Positions 12,806 to 15,053 of a stretch of DNA of 15,053 nucleotides are shown here, piece by piece. The stretch comes from Paramuribaculum sp. (GTDB lineage Bacteria; Bacteroidota; Bacteroidia; Bacteroidales; Muribaculaceae): assembly GCA_029062075.1 (NCBI GenBank), contig JAIDQW010000264.1, positions 1 through 15,053 on the forward strand. The letters run 5' to 3'. Made by a program: the position numbers and the translations under genes. How positions within the stretch are numbered: position 1 is the first letter of the stretch; every line of letters starts with the position of its first letter. The notes below the pieces were generated by a model. It was not told where the DNA came from, did no database searches, and saw only the letters and a program-made list of their open reading frames with translations.

Positions 12806-15053
12806 TTATAGCGTGAAGGCAATGGTTACTATTGCTGCTCTTCCTCTGAGTGTGAAATCTACATGACGGGTATCCAGTCCGCTGAACACTGTGTAACGAT
12901 AATGCTTACGGTTCAGAATATTGTCAAGCGACACGGTCAGTCTCCATTTACCCTTTGTCCACCTCACCGAGCAGTCGAGCAAAGCAATATTTTTATATAC
13001 CCCGTCGCTCACCGGAGTGCGCACATGCTCCACCTCTCCTCTAATTTGAAAGCCCCCGGCAGGAAAAAACGATAACCTGAAGTTTTCTCTGAAATCTGTG
13101 TAGGAATTGCTTCGCCCCAGATATGATGAAACGGTATATGAAATTCCGGGATTCCATCTGATTGCCATCCATCTGACCGGAGCGCAGTCAACTGTCACAC
13201 TGCCGGAAACACCCCTGCCGTAATATCTCACAGGTATGTTTTGCTGAACGGTCTCCCTTCTGGACCACGTTCCGGAAGCTGATCCGTCTATCTTGGTTTT
13301 TATACGGTTAAAGGTCTTTGAAATCGTAACATTGGCACTTGCCGCATCTGTGGTATTTGGCGAAAGAATATCCGTGATATAAGTTTCCCCTTCTGTTATA
13401 TAGCTTGACGACAAAGTATTGCGGTTGGTTGAGGAGTAAGTAAGACTTGTGCGTATGAACCAATAGTCAAACGGGCGCTGATATTTGTAGCCCAGATTAC
13501 TGTTCCACCCTTTTGTCCGGGCAATTATGCCGGAACGGGTAACGAGGTTTCTGAAAGAAGTCTGTACCGGATTACCGAGGAGCGACAGAATATCACCTAC
13601 TCTAAAGTTATAACCGCCGCTGAAGTTCAGCTCGGAGTTTCCGTTAAACTTGTAAAACAGATAGATATTCGGAGTTAGGTTAGGTCGGGTAACATTCATG
13701 CTTTCCCCGGTGGCACGATTATCTCCCCTGATTATATTAAGCACCATAGGCATTGATGCTCTTAACTCCATTTTATTACCCGGTAGTTCATAACTGTATG
13801 ACGGACTGATACTGATATTAGCGATATTGGCTGATATTCTGTTCGTGTATGCTTCCGTGTCCCTGAATAGCCCTGTGTAGATATCGCAATACTCGTACCT
13901 AACGCTCACTGGCAGATACAACGAAGATTTGTTGACTCTCCATGAGGCATAACCGTTCTGAGTCACCGTCAGGGATGAATTTTTGACCACCTGAGTGCCT
14001 GCGGGTACATTCGAGCCGTAGCCATGCGAAATGGACAGACGTGTAAGCGGGTTATTATTATAATTTATCCGAGTGTCAAAATTCCACTTTTTATTACCTA
14101 TCTTAGTTGAGAAACAGAAGTAATCGGTGAGACTGACACTTCTCATCCGCCGCTGCTGATTCAAAGGCACTCCGTTGCTCACCACCCCAAGCTCCTGCCG
14201 TGAAATTTCTCCTGAAGCTTTAAGAGTGTTTTTAAGATATTTATTATCGGCATTTAAGGTATAATCCACCTCCAGCGAAGGCTTATCTGTAATCATGGAA
14301 GGTGAGATCACCTCTTCAATCCTCAGATTATCTCCTCCGGTAAAATATTCCGTGAGTGTGGAATAGCTGAAACCGCTGTGATTGGAAGCGTAGGAGGCAT
14401 TGAACCTCATGGTTGCGTCTTTAGAGGTTTTCAGGATGGTATTCGCGCTTACCAGCCAGTCTCTTACGTTTTCATATCGGCTTTTATTCACCGGGGCGCG
14501 TCCGGTACTTGCTTCGGGAAGTATTTCCCCTGCCTTAGAGCTCTCATTACTCCCGCCATAGTGCACAACTATATCAGAAGAAGCAAAGCCGGAAATATTA
14601 CCGCCTTTGACATTCACGAGAGTCTGAAGCTTTGGACGGAAAACCATCGCCGTGCCTGATAGGCGGTAAAGCACCCGATTATCAACATAACCGAGTCCAC
14701 CCTCGTATGTGCCTACCGGACGAATTTTCACCGATGATTTCAACTTCACATTCAGCGCAACATTATCGCTATGCTTACCTGCGTCTATTTTTCGGTCATT
14801 GTGATTGGATATAACCTCTACCGAACTTACATAGCCGGCAGGCAGATTCCTTGTTGCAAGTGAGTATCTCCCGCCGAGCATATCCAACCCCTCCACATAA
14901 AAATTGCTAATATCCTTGCCAAGGTACTGAATAGCTCCGTTTGAGGCTACAGAAATTCCGGGAATTTTCTTCAACGCATCTTCCAGCGACACATCTCCCT
15001 TGCCGAGAAATGCCGCAACATTAAAGGACAAGGTGTCACCACGAACCTCAACC
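12806..15053 (-). CDS. TonB-dependent-receptor-type outer membrane beta-barrel protein (N-terminus cut by right window edge)
   Basis: 748 residues of an outer membrane protein are visible and the frame stays open to the right edge. The first visible codons (VEVRGDTLSFNVAAF) are inside the protein, not its start. A plug domain fills about the first 130 residues: LEDALKKIPGISVASNGAIQ, ISNFYVEGLDMLGGRYSLAT and VSSVEVISNHNDRK. A 22-strand-type barrel follows, with repeated aromatic-flanked strands, and ends in VTIAFTL. In this family the missing part is normally a signal peptide and a carboxypeptidase-regulatory-like beta-sandwich. No SusD partner is adjacent on the visible side, so a SusC-type glycan system is not indicated; substrate and energy coupling are unknown. 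The stop at 12806 is 29 bases before the LOG gene, which appears to have its own promoter. Confidence 0.87.
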   Translation of the reverse strand, partial: VEVRGDTLSFNVAAFLGKGDVSLEDALKKIPGISVASNGAIQYLGKDISNFYVEGLDMLGGRYSLATRNLPAGYVSSVEVISNHNDRKIDAGKHSDNVALNVKLKSSVKIRPVGTYEGGLGYVDNRVLYRLSGTAMVFRPKLQTLVNVKGGNISGFASSDIVVHYGGSNESSKAGEILPEASTGRAPVNKSRYENVRDWLVSANTILKTSKDATMRFNASYASNHSGFSYSTLTEYFTGGDNLRIEEVISPSMITDKPSLEVDYTLNADNKYLKNTLKASGEISRQELGVVSNGVPLNQQRRMRSVSLTDYFCFSTKIGNKKWNFDTRINYNNNPLTRLSISHGYGSNVPAGTQVVKNSSLTVTQNGYASWRVNKSSLYLPVSVRYEYCDIYTGLFRDTEAYTNRISANIANISISPSYSYELPGNKMELRASMPMVLNIIRGDNRATGESMNVTRPNLTPNIYLFYKFNGNSELNFSGGYNFRVGDILSLLGNPVQTSFRNLVTRSGIIARTKGWNSNLGYKYQRPFDYWFIRTSLTYSSTNRNTLSSSYITEGETYITDILSPNTTDAASANVTISKTFNRIKTKIDGSASGTWSRRETVQQNIPVRYYGRGVSGSVTVDCAPVRWMAIRWNPGISYTVSSYLGRSNSYTDFRENFRLSFFPAGGFQIRGEVEHVRTPVSDGVYKNIALLDCSVRWTKGKWRLTVSLDNILNRKHYRYTVFSGLDTRHVDFTLRGRAAIVTIAFTL

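Noticed and set aside
12806..15053. Barrel protein considered as SusC of a polysaccharide utilisation locus
   Set aside because: No SusD, glycoside hydrolase or sensor gene is seen next to it in the window, and the plug sequence fits the non-SusC beta-barrel group better.

Overview
The window reads as chromosomal DNA from a member of the Bacteroidota, most likely order Bacteroidales. The evidence is the gene families (DUF3575, DUF5119, Mfa-like fimbrillin, DUF4271 next to hemD, a TonB-dependent-receptor-type barrel), starts that mostly lack Shine-Dalgarno sequences, and several matches to the Bacteroidetes promoter form TTTG-N19..21-TAnnTTTG. I cannot name a genus from sequence alone. No tRNA, rRNA, transposase, insertion sequence or CRISPR array was seen.

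Region 1 (1-4114, minus strand) is an export operon in the order tolC-like outer membrane channel, HlyD-type periplasmic adaptor, ABC-2 permease, second ABC-2 permease (cut by the left edge). Together they would form a tripartite envelope-spanning exporter. No ATP-binding subunit is present in the visible part.

Region 2 (4115-4777) is a long AT-rich divergent control region. It holds a minus-strand -7 box for the exporter, two plus-strand promoter candidates, several inverted repeats, a recurring TACCGG motif and a possible 20-codon upstream ORF that ends one base before the next gene.

Region 3 (4778-8888, plus strand) is a three-gene surface-fimbria-type operon: an OmpA-like/DUF3575 outer membrane protein, a DUF5119 lipoprotein, and a large Mfa-like fimbrillin lipoprotein. 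The fimbrillin has an acidic linker followed by a calcium-loop-like motif.

Region 4 (8889-9295) is a convergent intergenic region. It contains a long imperfect hairpin, a perfect 34-base palindromic terminator for the fimbrial operon, and on the minus strand a textbook promoter followed about 180 bases later by a hairpin plus T-tract. This last pair defines an apparently independent small transcript that carries a possible 14-codon ORF. It is the most interesting unexplained element in the window.

Region 5 (9296-12788, minus strand) is a tightly packed housekeeping operon: LOG-family phosphoribohydrolase, DUF4271 membrane protein, hemD, rnpA, yidD, tatD-like hydrolase. It joins heme synthesis, tRNA 5' maturation and membrane-protein insertion. 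Region 6 (12806-15053, minus strand) is the C-terminal three quarters or so of an outer membrane beta-barrel protein of the TonB-dependent receptor type, cut by the right edge.
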